From Calothrix brevissima NIES-22 (lineage in GTDB: Bacteria > Cyanobacteriota > Cyanobacteriia > Cyanobacteriales > Nostocaceae), in the NCBI RefSeq assembly GCF_002367995.1, contig NZ_AP018207.1, forward strand, positions 6,088,646-6,152,645: DNA of 64,000 bases, written 5' to 3'. The position numbers and the translations under genes are program-made. Positions 44,404 to 53,400 of this stretch are shown here, one piece after another. The notes under the pieces were generated by a model. That model saw nothing but the letters and a program-made list of their open reading frames with translations, searched no databases and was not told where the DNA came from. Numbering within the stretch: the first letter of the stretch is position 1; every line of letters begins with the position of its first letter.

Positions 44404-45153
44404 TCAATTTACAGCGCTATTCTCATCTTTAATTTTTTCTCTTGTATGAGTTCTACCTAGCATTGGCTTGCTAGACATAGCTTTAAGTTTTGATGTAAAA
44501 GATTCAGTGCGATCGCTTGTTTCAGGTGTAAATTGTCCAATCGGATGGTGGCTCGCACTCGATGGTAATAATCGCTGTTCTCGATAATTATTCTCTGGCT
44601 GGATGCTGGGTTGTACAGCCGCTACGGGCGGTACAGCACGAGAAGCTACTTCTACCCTATCTTCCCTAACAACGGGCTGCTGGGCTTCTTGTAGGGCTTT
44701 TACGGATGTAAGTTTTCTTTGGCTATATTCTCGATCTAACTGGCTTGGTAATCCAGAAACATCGGCAGATGCTAAATGATAGTGATTATTTTCCGGAGAG
44801 AGGCTTTTCTTTGCTGGAGATAAAATAGGGGTAGGGATGGAAGTTAAGCTTTCTGGGAATTTGCTACAAATCAGACGTTGAAATTCCATATTGAAATGAT
44901 AAGTCGCCTGACCGCGCCGTTGCCAAAAGTTTAAAATTTGCTGTACTGAAACTGCTTTATAGCGACCTTGATACAATGCTTCAATCACGGCAATATGCAG
45001 CCAATCAATGGGGTAATTGGTTTGCCAACGTTTAATTAGCTCACTGGCACTGTAACCACTGAGGTCAAAGCTATAGTGAGTTAATAATGCCGTTGCTAAG
45101 TCGGCATAGTTGTCTGTAACTGGTGTTAACATGGAGCTATGAGCTTCAGACAT
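44404..45153 (-). CDS. conserved protein of unknown function
   Basis: 249 residues. The N-terminal 100 residues are ordered (LATALLTHYSFDLSGYSASE, then LIKRWQTNYPIDWLHIAVIE and VSVQQILNFWQRRGQATYHFN), vaguely like a winged-helix or DnaD-type helical bundle. The rest is Ser/Pro/Gln-rich and probably disordered, ending in a basic and acidic tail. I do not recognise the family. It has no signal peptide or membrane helix. It is 144 bp upstream of the AbiEii-type gene on the same strand, so a functional link is possible but unproven. Confidence 0.75.
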   Translation of the reverse strand: MSEAHSSMLTPVTDNYADLATALLTHYSFDLSGYSASELIKRWQTNYPIDWLHIAVIEALYQGRYKAVSVQQILNFWQRRGQATYHFNMEFQRLICSKFPESLTSIPTPILSPAKKSLSPENNHYHLASADVSGLPSQLDREYSQRKLTSVKALQEAQQPVVREDRVEVASRAVPPVAAVQPSIQPENNYREQRLLPSSASHHPIGQFTPETSDRTESFTSKLKAMSSKPMLGRTHTREKIKDENSAVN

Positions 45154-45258
45154 AAGTTATATTTTTTACCCATTGCTTGTCAGCACAAGAGCTTTTAGCT
45201 ACAGGGTGCTTACCCAAGAGTTTTTAAATTAATAGGAAATGTTTCTTATTCTACTTGG

Positions 45259-47349
45259 TCAATTGCTTGCGTGGGAGACGATGTAGGGGGAATTAATAGC
45301 TTTTGTGCGCTGAATTGCCACCAAAGCTTGATAAACCATTGCAGCAACTTCAGCACGTGTCGCTTCCCGAACTGGCACAAGCTGCTGAGAATCGGGGTAA
45401 TTAACTACTATCTGCTGTTGGGTGGCGGTAGCTACGGCTTGACGGGCGTATTCGGGAATTGTATTGCGATCGCTATAAGCTAGTAAGTTATCAATATCGG
45501 CTGCGGGTAAACCTAAGCCGTTAACTAGAGAAACAATGACTTGTAAGCGCTGCACATTTTGATCCGGGCGGAAAGTGCGATCGCTAAATCCGCCCACAAA
45601 TCCACCCATCGCCGCAGTTTGAATTGCCTTAGCTGCCCAAAAATCCTGAGCTATATCGGTAAATTCAATAGCTGGGCGTTTCGCCGTTGGGTTAAACGCC
45701 GTCGCCACTAAGGTTGCATATTGGGCGCGAGTCATGGGTTTATCGGGCTGGTAGCTACCATCAGCAAAACCGTTGGTTAAGCCCATACTCACCAATCCGC
45801 GAATAAATTCTTCCGCCCAATGGCCTTTTAGGTCACTAAAAGAAGGAATATTGATCTCAGGATTGACAATATAAGGCGAAGCGATCGCTTTTTCTTGTCC
45901 AATGGCGACTAATGCCTGATAAATTAAGGCTGCGACTTCAGCACGAGAAATATCTTTTAATGGTTCTAATTGTTCAGTTGTTGGATAATTGACTACTAAC
46001 AGTTTTTGCGTAGCCACTGCTACAGCATTAGTAGCATAACTGGGAATTTGGGCGCGATCGCGATAGACACTCAACACATTCGAGTTCCCCCCACTCCATT
46101 GCAAACCATTCACAATTGATACAATCGCCTGAATTTTAGTTAAGTTTTGTTCGGGACGAAAAGTACCATCAGGAAATCCACTGACAAAGCCCATATTGGC
46201 AGCCCTTAAGATAGCTGATGCTGCCCAATAATCTGATTTAATATCTGTAAAATTACTAACCTTACTCCCATTCGGTGGTGGAAAAGTTTTGGCAATTATA
46301 GCAGCATACTGAGCGCGGGTGATTGGCGCATTAGGTTTAAAGGAACTATCAGGAAAGCCACTAATTAAGCCTTTACCAACTAAAGCTTCCACAAAAGCCA
46401 CCGCCCAATGTCCGCCGAGATCGTAAAAACTAGTACCAACTGATACCTGGCTGGGAACTTCTACTGTAGCCGAGAGAAAATCTACAGATCCTTTTACCTG
46501 GATGGGGTTTAATTGATTCCCAACAGAAACGAGCTGTAATGCAGTGACATTCTGTAAATCGAATCCTTGATTATCGCTGAAAATATTCCCAGCTGCGTCT
46601 TGGGTACTACCTAAATCGGGAATGGCGTTACCATTCACCAATAAACCGCCTTGGGTATTATTTGTAATTGTATTTTGCCGCAATACAGGTTTAGCATCTC
46701 GCGAAAGAGCGATCGCGGTTTGATTTTCAGTTAATTTATTATTGGCAATTAATGGAGCAGCAAAATCACTAATAGCGATCCCCAAAGTATTTTTCTGGAA
46801 AATATTCCTTAATACTTCGCCTTTGCTATTGCGTGCCATTGTTAACCCGCTAGCAGCATTTTGCAAAAATACATTATCTAAAATCGCCGATTTTGCTGAA
46901 CCTGTAGTAAATATACCTTCCCGCGCACAGTTAATAAAAGTATTATTTGAGACATTGGGCGCGGTTGATTCAATCCAAACACCAGTTCCTTTAGAAGTAG
47001 TATTTGTGACCGTTACGCCCCGGAGACTAGAATCTTCTTGTAATAGCAGCGTAATATTTTGTGTACCAAAGCTCGGACTTTGATAAGTGCCACTGCCAAT
47101 AATCACAATACCAGCGCCTTTGTTAGCTTCATTACCCACAACAATTACCCCCACCGGAATAATTAGGGGAAACGCCTCACCAGTAGCAGTGCTATAAGTT
47201 CCCGGACTTAACTGAATAATTGTAAATTTAGTTGATGCTTTTAAAGCACGGGTGAGACTTTTAAAGGGACTCAACCGCGAACCAGCGTTAGCATCATTCC
47301 CTTGTACAGAATTGACATAGATTGTGGACACGAGGGTAGAGTTCACCAT
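45259..47349 (-). CDS. beta-helix protein with SLH repeats
   Basis: 696 residues. Residues about 8-300 form a DUF1565/right-handed parallel beta-helix (TIYVNSVQGNDANAGSRLSP, then many N-x-(F/I)-x-x-N turns). Residues about 305-495 and 505-690 each hold three S-layer homology (SLH) repeats, marked by GHWA, ISGFPDSSFKPNAPITRAQY and their relatives. SLH domains anchor proteins to secondary cell-wall polymers or sit in periplasmic peptidoglycan. No signal peptide is visible at the N-terminus, which is odd for a surface protein. The two SLH blocks are clearly duplicated from each other. Confidence 0.88.
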   Translation of the reverse strand: MVNSTLVSTIYVNSVQGNDANAGSRLSPFKSLTRALKASTKFTIIQLSPGTYSTATGEAFPLIIPVGVIVVGNEANKGAGIVIIGSGTYQSPSFGTQNITLLLQEDSSLRGVTVTNTTSKGTGVWIESTAPNVSNNTFINCAREGIFTTGSAKSAILDNVFLQNAASGLTMARNSKGEVLRNIFQKNTLGIAISDFAAPLIANNKLTENQTAIALSRDAKPVLRQNTITNNTQGGLLVNGNAIPDLGSTQDAAGNIFSDNQGFDLQNVTALQLVSVGNQLNPIQVKGSVDFLSATVEVPSQVSVGTSFYDLGGHWAVAFVEALVGKGLISGFPDSSFKPNAPITRAQYAAIIAKTFPPPNGSKVSNFTDIKSDYWAASAILRAANMGFVSGFPDGTFRPEQNLTKIQAIVSIVNGLQWSGGNSNVLSVYRDRAQIPSYATNAVAVATQKLLVVNYPTTEQLEPLKDISRAEVAALIYQALVAIGQEKAIASPYIVNPEINIPSFSDLKGHWAEEFIRGLVSMGLTNGFADGSYQPDKPMTRAQYATLVATAFNPTAKRPAIEFTDIAQDFWAAKAIQTAAMGGFVGGFSDRTFRPDQNVQRLQVIVSLVNGLGLPAADIDNLLAYSDRNTIPEYARQAVATATQQQIVVNYPDSQQLVPVREATRAEVAAMVYQALVAIQRTKAINSPYIVSHASN

Positions 47350-47776
47350 TATTTGTTTAATTTAAGACAGCGATAAATAATAACCTAGTTATAATCACTC
47401 TTATAGAATAAATACATCTGTTTTGGAAATAGGTAACAGACAATCAGGGGCTAGGGAATAGGGGCTAGGGCGTGTTTTCAAAGTCGCCGTCACCTCCGAG
47501 TGCTGCACCCCCCTGTAATTGCGCCTGCACAGACTACAAAAAGTGAGGCTTTTGAGCTTACATGAGTGGGCTTTGTTAAATATAGCCTCATGCTTTAGCT
47601 TGAAGGCTTGAGGGGTTTGCAAACACCCCTTAACCCCCAATACCCAATCCCTAATCCCTAGCCTCTAGACCCTGGAGAAGCGGTAAGATTTTCGATATCC
47701 AGGGTTGTGGATGCGTTTGTCCTTCGCCTTTCCACCTCTGACTGATTGACCACTCCTTGTATTATCACAATGTCCC
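47350..47776. other. intergenic region between divergent SLH and sipA genes
   Basis: Contains a GGGGCTAGGG(A/C) repeat (47447-47470), an unusual GC-richer block (47471-47640, with GGCGTGTTTTCAAAGTCGCC near its start) and CCCTAATCCCTAGCC units (47640-47672). The middle block could be a remnant of a mobile element; no intact gene is seen. Confidence 0.5.
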
Positions 47777-48040
47777 ATGTCTAAAGAATTTATCATTGGT
47801 AGTAAAGTCCGGGTGGTAGCGCTACCACCTTACGTGAAAACAGCTGAACCTATGCCTATGCTGCGTCCACCAGATGTGATTCACTTAGGTGAAGAAGGTA
47901 CAGTAATTGACCGTCGTCCTGGTGGATATTGGGGTATTCGTTTTACTAAGGGAGCTTTTCTACTCGATAGCCAATATATTGAAAGTACAGATAACCCGCC
48001 TGAATCGCAGTCAGAGTCAAATAGTACCCAAGAATTATAA
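47777..48040 (+). CDS. sipA: regulatory protein SipA (NblS-interacting, DUF3148)
   Basis: 87 residues. The sequence MSKEFIIGSKVRVVALPPYV, with EPMPMLRPPDVIHLGEEGTV and PGGYWGIRFTKGAFLLDSQY, is the near-invariant core of SipA/DUF3148. In Synechococcus elongatus SipA binds the histidine kinase NblS (Hik33) and tunes its signalling; the fold is SH3-like. The C-terminal 15 residues are a Ser/Gln-rich tail. A short gap of 31 bp to the peroxiredoxin gene suggests co-transcription. Confidence 0.92.
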   Translation: MSKEFIIGSKVRVVALPPYVKTAEPMPMLRPPDVIHLGEEGTVIDRRPGGYWGIRFTKGAFLLDSQYIESTDNPPESQSESNSTQEL

Positions 48041-48071
48041 ACTTATGTAAAGTTATAATTCCGATCTGTAC

Positions 48072-48623
48072 ATGATATCTCGTCGTAATTTTTTCAGCAT
48101 ATTATTTGCCAGCTGTGTTGCGCTTCTGAGTTGGCTCAACTTTACTCCGGTGGCTGATGCGTTAGGTGGAACACTACCAAAAATTAATCAACCCGCACCA
48201 GAGTTTACTTTACCAACGAACACAGGTAACGGGACAATTTCTCTTTCCCAATTGCATGGTAAATGGGTAGTACTTTATTTTTACCCAAAAGACTTTACTT
48301 CTGGTTGCACCATAGAAGCGCGGCGGTTTCAGCAAGACTTACCCAAATATATACAAAAGAATACGCAAATTATTGGCGTGAGTGCAGATGATGTTGATTC
48401 TCACGCTGAGTTTTGTGATTCGGAAGGGCTAAAATTCCCATTATTGGCTGATACTAACGGTGCAGTGAGTAAAGCTTACGGTTCTTGGATTGGTTTTGTC
48501 TCTATGCGCCATAGTTTTATCATCGATCCAGAGGGGATTGTGCGGGAAACCTTTGTCAAGGTGAATCCGAATATTCACAGTCAAGAAGTACTGGCGCGGT
48601 TGGAGGAGTTACAACGCGTATAA
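48072..48623 (+). CDS. bcp: peroxiredoxin Q/BCP with a Tat-type signal
   Basis: 183 residues. The N-terminus has a twin-arginine signal (SRRNFFS) and a hydrophobic stretch with a cleavage site near ADA-LGG. The AhpC/TSA fold follows: the peroxidatic Cys in FTSGCTIEA (the usual TPGCT here reads TSGCT) and a second Cys in EFCDSEGLKFPLLAD. It reduces hydroperoxides with thioredoxin; the signal suggests periplasm or thylakoid lumen. The length fits lumenal PrxQ. It probably shares a transcript with sipA. A hairpin follows at 48661-48690. Confidence 0.9.
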   Translation: MISRRNFFSILFASCVALLSWLNFTPVADALGGTLPKINQPAPEFTLPTNTGNGTISLSQLHGKWVVLYFYPKDFTSGCTIEARRFQQDLPKYIQKNTQIIGVSADDVDSHAEFCDSEGLKFPLLADTNGAVSKAYGSWIGFVSMRHSFIIDPEGIVRETFVKVNPNIHSQEVLARLEELQRV

Positions 48624-48660
48624 CCCCACCCCACAAGGGAGGAGGGGAAGATATGTGTAA

Positions 48661-48690
48661 GTGCGTTATGGACTAAAATCCATAACGCAC
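48661..48690. terminator. hairpin between bcp and double-glycine peptide genes
   Basis: GTGCGTTATGGA-CTAAAA-TCCATAACGCAC, a perfect 12-bp stem. It sits between converging genes and may serve both transcripts; no T-run is present. Confidence 0.6.
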
Positions 48691-48737
48691 CATAACTTAT
48701 TGATCGGTAAGTAAGTTAACTTTAGAAGACTTAATTA

Positions 48738-48920
48738 TTAATTATCCCAAGTCATTTGATTCCACCCACTAGAAAGATCGCTACTTGTTACTATGTCCGC
48801 ACCCCCTCCTGTTACTATTTCAGCTTCTCGATCGCTGACTTCAGTCAAGATTAAGATTTGGGGATTTTTTTTCTTGGGTTGAGTCTTGTGATGATTTTTA
48901 TCTTGATTATTGTTCTGCAT
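48738..48920 (-). CDS. double-glycine leader peptide 1 (bacteriocin/RiPP-like precursor)
   Basis: 60 residues from MQNNNQDKNHHKTQ. The Lys/Gln/Asn-rich leader ends in SDREAEIVTGG, the double-glycine processing motif cleaved by C39 peptidase domains. The predicted core is GADIVTSSDLSSGWNQMTWDN, with no Cys. AAAGGA (48928-48933) lies 7 nt before this ATG and is absent from the earlier TTG at 48941, which sets the start. No processing enzyme, transporter or modification gene lies in the window. The family could be that called CTB or Nostoc-type bacteriocins. Confidence 0.7.
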   Translation of the reverse strand: MQNNNQDKNHHKTQPKKKNPQILILTEVSDREAEIVTGGGADIVTSSDLSSGWNQMTWDN

Positions 48921-48927
48921 TTGTTTA

Positions 48928-48933
48928 TCCTTT
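48928..48933 (-). promoter_or_regulatory. Shine-Dalgarno site of leader peptide 1
   Basis: AAAGGA on the minus strand, 7 nt before the ATG at 48920. It favours that codon over the in-frame TTG at 48941. Confidence 0.6.
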
Positions 48934-49026
48934 AAATTCAAAAACGTTAATTGTTACTCTAGCCAAGCATTTTAAAAATTAGAACTTATTTATCTGATAT
49001 TGAACTGGGAGAAAAACTACCAAATA

Positions 49027-49263
49027 CTAGAATCCTCCACCAGAGCTACCAGTACTTCCTCCACCAGGATTAGGCCAACACAATTGAATTATTCCAGATT
49101 TAGTTGTGTCTAAACTATTATCTACAGTTATACTAATAGCCGAAGTATCTGTACCTCCTACAACTAATTCCAGTTCTTCCTCGGTGAGGTTGTCTAATAA
49201 ATCTGTAATTTTGTTATTTTGGTTAGCTGTTGTCAGATTATTTTTTCGCATTTCCATGTTCAT
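49027..49263 (-). CDS. double-glycine leader peptide 2
   Basis: 78 residues. The leader carries ITDLLDNLTEEELELVVGG, a very typical double-glycine motif with the preceding LTEEEL. The core starts TDTSAISITVDN and ends in a Gly/Ser-rich stretch with one Cys (LCWPNPGGGSTGSSGGGF). Three Met lie in the first five residues (49263, 49257, 49251); a weak AAAGG precedes the first. Its place beside two similar genes argues for a small family of secreted peptides. Confidence 0.75.
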   Translation of the reverse strand: MNMEMRKNNLTTANQNNKITDLLDNLTEEELELVVGGTDTSAISITVDNSLDTTKSGIIQLCWPNPGGGSTGSSGGGF

Positions 49264-49412
49264 TTTGGGACGCCTTTATGTGTCTACATTAATTTCCCTA
49301 TTTTCTCTGCCAACAAAATAGGGTATTGTTATCAAATAACCATCGCTAATTTTCTAGACTCAACATCAATAGATGACCAAGTGGTTTACTGCTGTTAAAG
49401 CTGATATTTTTG

Positions 49413-49622
49413 TTATTTGCTAGTTATTACGCACCAGATACCACCACCACTACCATTACCACCACCGCTATCGCCACCACCACTACCAGGTATATCCAAC
49501 AGCCAACCACCTGTAACCATTTCAGCTTCTTGGTTAGTTAATTCATTCAAGTCTGATAAGTGGATAACTTTGCTATTGTTTTGCTGTATTAATGTCTGAT
49601 TTTTTGAGAGTTTGCTTTTCAT
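49413..49622 (-). CDS. double-glycine leader peptide 3
   Basis: 69 residues. The leader ends in DLNELTNQEAEMVTGG. The core is hydrophobic first (WLLDIPG), then Gly-rich (GSGGGDSGGGNGSGGG), and closes with a single Cys (IWCVITSK). It shares leader wording with peptide 1 (EAE(I/M)VTGG) and a Gly-rich core with peptide 2. No modification enzyme is nearby. Expression likely comes from the AT-rich DNA upstream (49623-49995). Confidence 0.75.
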   Translation of the reverse strand: MKSKLSKNQTLIQQNNSKVIHLSDLNELTNQEAEMVTGGWLLDIPGSGGGDSGGGNGSGGGIWCVITSK

Positions 49623-49995
49623 TTGTGATGCGATGAACTCAATATATAGATTTGAACAATGCTAAGTTAACCACATTTTGAGTAGTTGGCAATATTTCTG
49701 ATAGTTTCTTGCTGCAAATTTAATATTAATCAGAAATTTAATAAAAAATATATTAGGAAACAGTATATTTACTTAAGATACATATTTCTGAATATCTATA
49801 ATTTTTAACCCAAGCCAAATAAATGATGATAAATTTAGGTATTTAGCAGAATTAACAGTATTTTTCTAGTAAGCTTTTTCAGTGAATTTATCATCAATAG
49901 CATGTTAGGTAATATTTTTTAAAAAAATATATTGATTTCTTTAATTAATTTTTATAAATAAAATCCGGTTAATTAATAGCTACTATTATTAAATA
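49623..49995. other. very AT-rich region upstream of the peptide genes
   Basis: No gene seen. It runs from the peptide 3 start to the stop of the HxlR gene on the same strand. Its composition is much more AT-rich than the genes around it, as is common for accessory promoters in this genome. Confidence 0.5.
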
Positions 49996-50349
49996 CTATT
50001 CATTAATTCGGTTGCGAGGTATTTGTGAAAAATTTTTCACAGCCCATTCATGCATTGCAGTAAGAATTGGCTGTAGGCTTTTACCTAAAGGCGTGAGGGA
50101 ATATTCTACTTTGGGAGGGATTTGGGGATACACTTCACGATGAATTATCCCATCATCTTCCATTTCCCTGAGTTGCTGAGTGAGCATCTTTTGCGTAATT
50201 CCTGGTAAAGCGCGTTGCAATTCGCCAAAGCGTTTTACCCCTGCCATTAATTCTCGAATAATTAAGACTTTCCAGCGTCCACCAATTATTTCTAATGTAA
50301 TTTCTACTTCGCAGGTTAATCTGGTATCGTTGTCTGCTTTCGGTTCCAT
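49996..50349 (-). CDS. HxlR family transcriptional regulator
   Basis: 117 residues. The winged-helix core reads [23 protein letters not shown], then [21 protein letters not shown] and [23 protein letters not shown], which is the full HxlR/MarR-like signature. The N-terminal Cys (TCEVE) is conserved in many redox- or aldehyde-sensing members. A start six codons earlier (50367) exists, but its codons come from the TTAGTCA repeat array, so 50349 is used. The target is unknown; the double-glycine peptide genes lie downstream on the same strand. Confidence 0.88.
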   Translation of the reverse strand: MEPKADNDTRLTCEVEITLEIIGGRWKVLIIRELMAGVKRFGELQRALPGITQKMLTQQLREMEDDGIIHREVYPQIPPKVEYSLTPLGKSLQPILTAMHEWAVKNFSQIPRNRINE

Positions 50350-50440
50350 AGTTTTGTCATTAGTCATTAGTCATTAGTCATTTGTCATTTGTCATTTGTC
50401 ATTTGTCCTTAGTTGATAAATTATTGGTGTAAATGGTTAA
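50350..50440. repeat. TTAGTCA/TTTGTCA heptamer array
   Basis: Seven tandem units (50354-50407). On the minus strand they read as GACTAAT/GACAAAT and supply ATG codons in frame with hxlR. Confidence 0.8.
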
Positions 50441-53400
50441 TTATGACCTACCTGTGATTGTGAATGCAGCCCAGTAATAAGGATGAGAATATAGCTTTTG
50501 TTCTGGGGGAAGTTTACTGCTTCTATACATTTGTGTAGCTACATGCGTTCTAATTCTTAAATCTTCAGGATGTAAATTATTTAGTAAATCTTCGTACCAT
50601 TGAGTTAACTCTCTAGCTGTTAGTTCTCGTAACCAAGCTGTGACTTCAGCTAAGGTAGTAGCGGCTGATTTATTGGGTTGTAGTCGGCGATAAAATTCGA
50701 CAATGGCTAAGTCATTGGCGATTGATTCTACAGTCCAAAGCGTGCTAATAACTTGGGAGGCTCCACCGCTTAGAAAACCATTGACTAAACTTACATATTC
50801 ACTATTAATTGAATAATGGTGATGATTGATAGTTTCACAAGTTGATAAGTTAACTAGGTTGTAACTGACTAAAGATTGTTGATAGATTTCTTCTAAAGTA
50901 AGTTTATCTGCATCTGTTAACACCAATTCTGATTTTTTCGGTTCGCTAGCATTGTGAATTATTGAACCAGTAAAATGAAAGATATTATATTCATCTTCTA
51001 AGGCATTCTGAACAGTATTTTTATTAGCTTGTCCTCCCTGAATCCGGTGAGAGTTGGGGAACATTTGGCTAACAATTTCGGCTTGTAGTTTGGCAAATTT
51101 GAGGGGCGGATAATCGGCGCTGTGGGGATTTTCGACGCTGAGGAATAGTTGTGTATGTTTATCGCCAATATTTGCCGATTTGCCGATTAATCCCGTGTAG
51201 ACGCTAGGCAAATAGCTAATAGTAAAATTCGCCTGTATATTCAATAATTCTGGTGAGAGAGCCGGATTTTCAAACAGTACATGGAGAGGCAATTTTTGTA
51301 AATCGCGGTGGGGAATCAAAATCAGATGGCTAATACCTTCAAGTTCCTGAATAATATTAGGGATATTCAGGATATCTTGTAATGCTAATAGCCTTTGTCC
51401 CATATCCATCCGCCAGGAATGGTTGCTTTGATTTTGTTTATCGGCAGTATGGCTACAATATTCCTGATATTGTTGATTCCAGTCTTCTAACCAAGATTCA
51501 AAGGCGAGGAAACGTCTCACGGCTTCGGGAAGAGGAACTTCGTGCAGCCGCATTGGGGTTTTACCTAAGCTAAATACCCCTGCATCTTGCATGGGGGTAA
51601 ATATGAGGATAGGTGAAGGAGCCTGATCTTTGAGGACGAATGTATGTAAGGCGGCTGGGCTAATATGCCAGTAAATAATTGCTGTTTGGGGATTGAGTAG
51701 TTGCTGAACTTGAGGATAGCTGAGGACATCAATTTGGTTTTGCCAACCTGCAAGCTGCCAATTTAAACAAGCGTTTTTGCCTTGTTCGGCAATTTCCCAG
51801 GCTTCGATTAAGTCGCCGTAATCTACAGCTAAATCAACGATTAATTGTCTCAAGCCGGCGAATTTTAAAGCTAGCTGTTTTTTACTGTCATCGGGACGGG
51901 TGGGATCGCTAACTAACTGTTGTAATAAATCGCTACCATATTGCAGAAATTCTTGGGCTTGTGCTGTTTGTCCTAAACCAACTAGAGTTTTGGTAAGGTA
52001 TTGTAAAACTTCTAAATGTAATTGGGGAAAGTCTTCGCTGGTGAGGGTTAATAGGGCTTGATTATATTCAGCTACAGCTTTTTGCCAATGACTGCGGGTA
52101 GGAGGATGTTTCTTACCCTGATCGTAATGACTATTAGCCATTGCTAAATGCAATCTTCCCCAACCTTCGGGATGAGTATCGGGACGAACATATTTCAACC
52201 CGGCTTCGTAGCTAGCTAATTTACCTTCATAACCACTTTGTTTTAAAGCAGAATTTTTGGCGGTGATGTTAGTAAATAAACCAGATAACGCATCAGGATT
52301 ACTAATATGACCGGCGGCTGTTCCGCGTCCAATCCAAGCTTCCCAATAGTCAGCTTTAATTTGTAAAGCGCTGTCATAGGAAGCGATCGCTTCGGCATAT
52401 TTTTCTAAATAAAATAAGGCGACGGCCTGGTTATACCAAGCTACATGGAAGTCTGGTTTAATGGCGATCGCTTTACGATAGGAATCGATGGCTTCTTCAC
52501 GGCGGCCTAAATTATCTAAAGCTACGCCTCGGTTATACCAAGCTAGATAAAAATCAGCATGAATTGACAGTGCTTTATCCCAAGAAGCGATCGCTTCTGA
52601 CCATTGTCCTAAATTAAACAGGACTACGCCCCGGTCAATCCAGACTTCATAATAATTCGGTTCAATTTCTAAGGCTTTATCATAGGAGGCGATCGCTTCT
52701 TGATATTGTTCGCTCACACCCAAGGCGATACCCCGGTAATACCAGTTTTCTGGATCTAGTGGTTGTAATACTAGGGCTTGGTCGTAACTCGCGATCGCTT
52801 CCCATAATTGCCCTAATTTCATTAGTGCTAAACCCCGGCTAGACCAAGCTTCGGGGAAATCTGGCTTCAGGGCGATGACTTGCTCAAAGGAAGTGACAGC
52901 TGCTGCAAAGTCTCCTAATTCACCGAGAATCCCCCCGCGATTATACCAAGCTTTGTGAAAATCGGGCTTGAGTTCAATGGCGCAGTCGTAGGAGGCGATC
53001 GCTTCGGTAAAGTTTTCTAAATGAAACAATGTCAAAGCCCGATTAAACCAATACTCGTAAGCATCGGGTTTAATTTCAATAGCGGCGTTGTAAGAAGCGA
53101 TCGCTCCGGCTAAATCTCCCGTTCTGGCTTGCTGAAGACCTTGGTAAAACCAAGCTTGGGCGCGGTCTATTTTCGGCTGGGGAATGATTTGGGAATTTTG
53201 CCGTTGAATTGCTAGTTCTGAAGCTAGTTCTTGGACTAAAGAAGTACTTTGATCCAATCTGACTAACAATTCATCAAAGGCTTGGGCGACGCTAGGTTCT
53301 AATTTAGTTAAGGATGTATCCCATGTCCCGGTTTCCGGTGGTTGGCTGGGGGTTTCTGGCGGTGGCGTTAAGCTGTTGTCCCTAGCTTGGGTATGGCTGG

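Noticed and set aside
46742-47083. Plus-strand open frame of 113 codons within the SLH gene
   Set aside because: Antisense shadow of the beta-helix repeats.
47401-47640. Minus-strand frame of 79 codons, possibly a small Cys protein or IS remnant
   Set aside because: It is bounded by CCCTA-type repeats at both ends and lacks a ribosome site. I could not recognise any transposase piece, so it is left as unassigned intergenic DNA.
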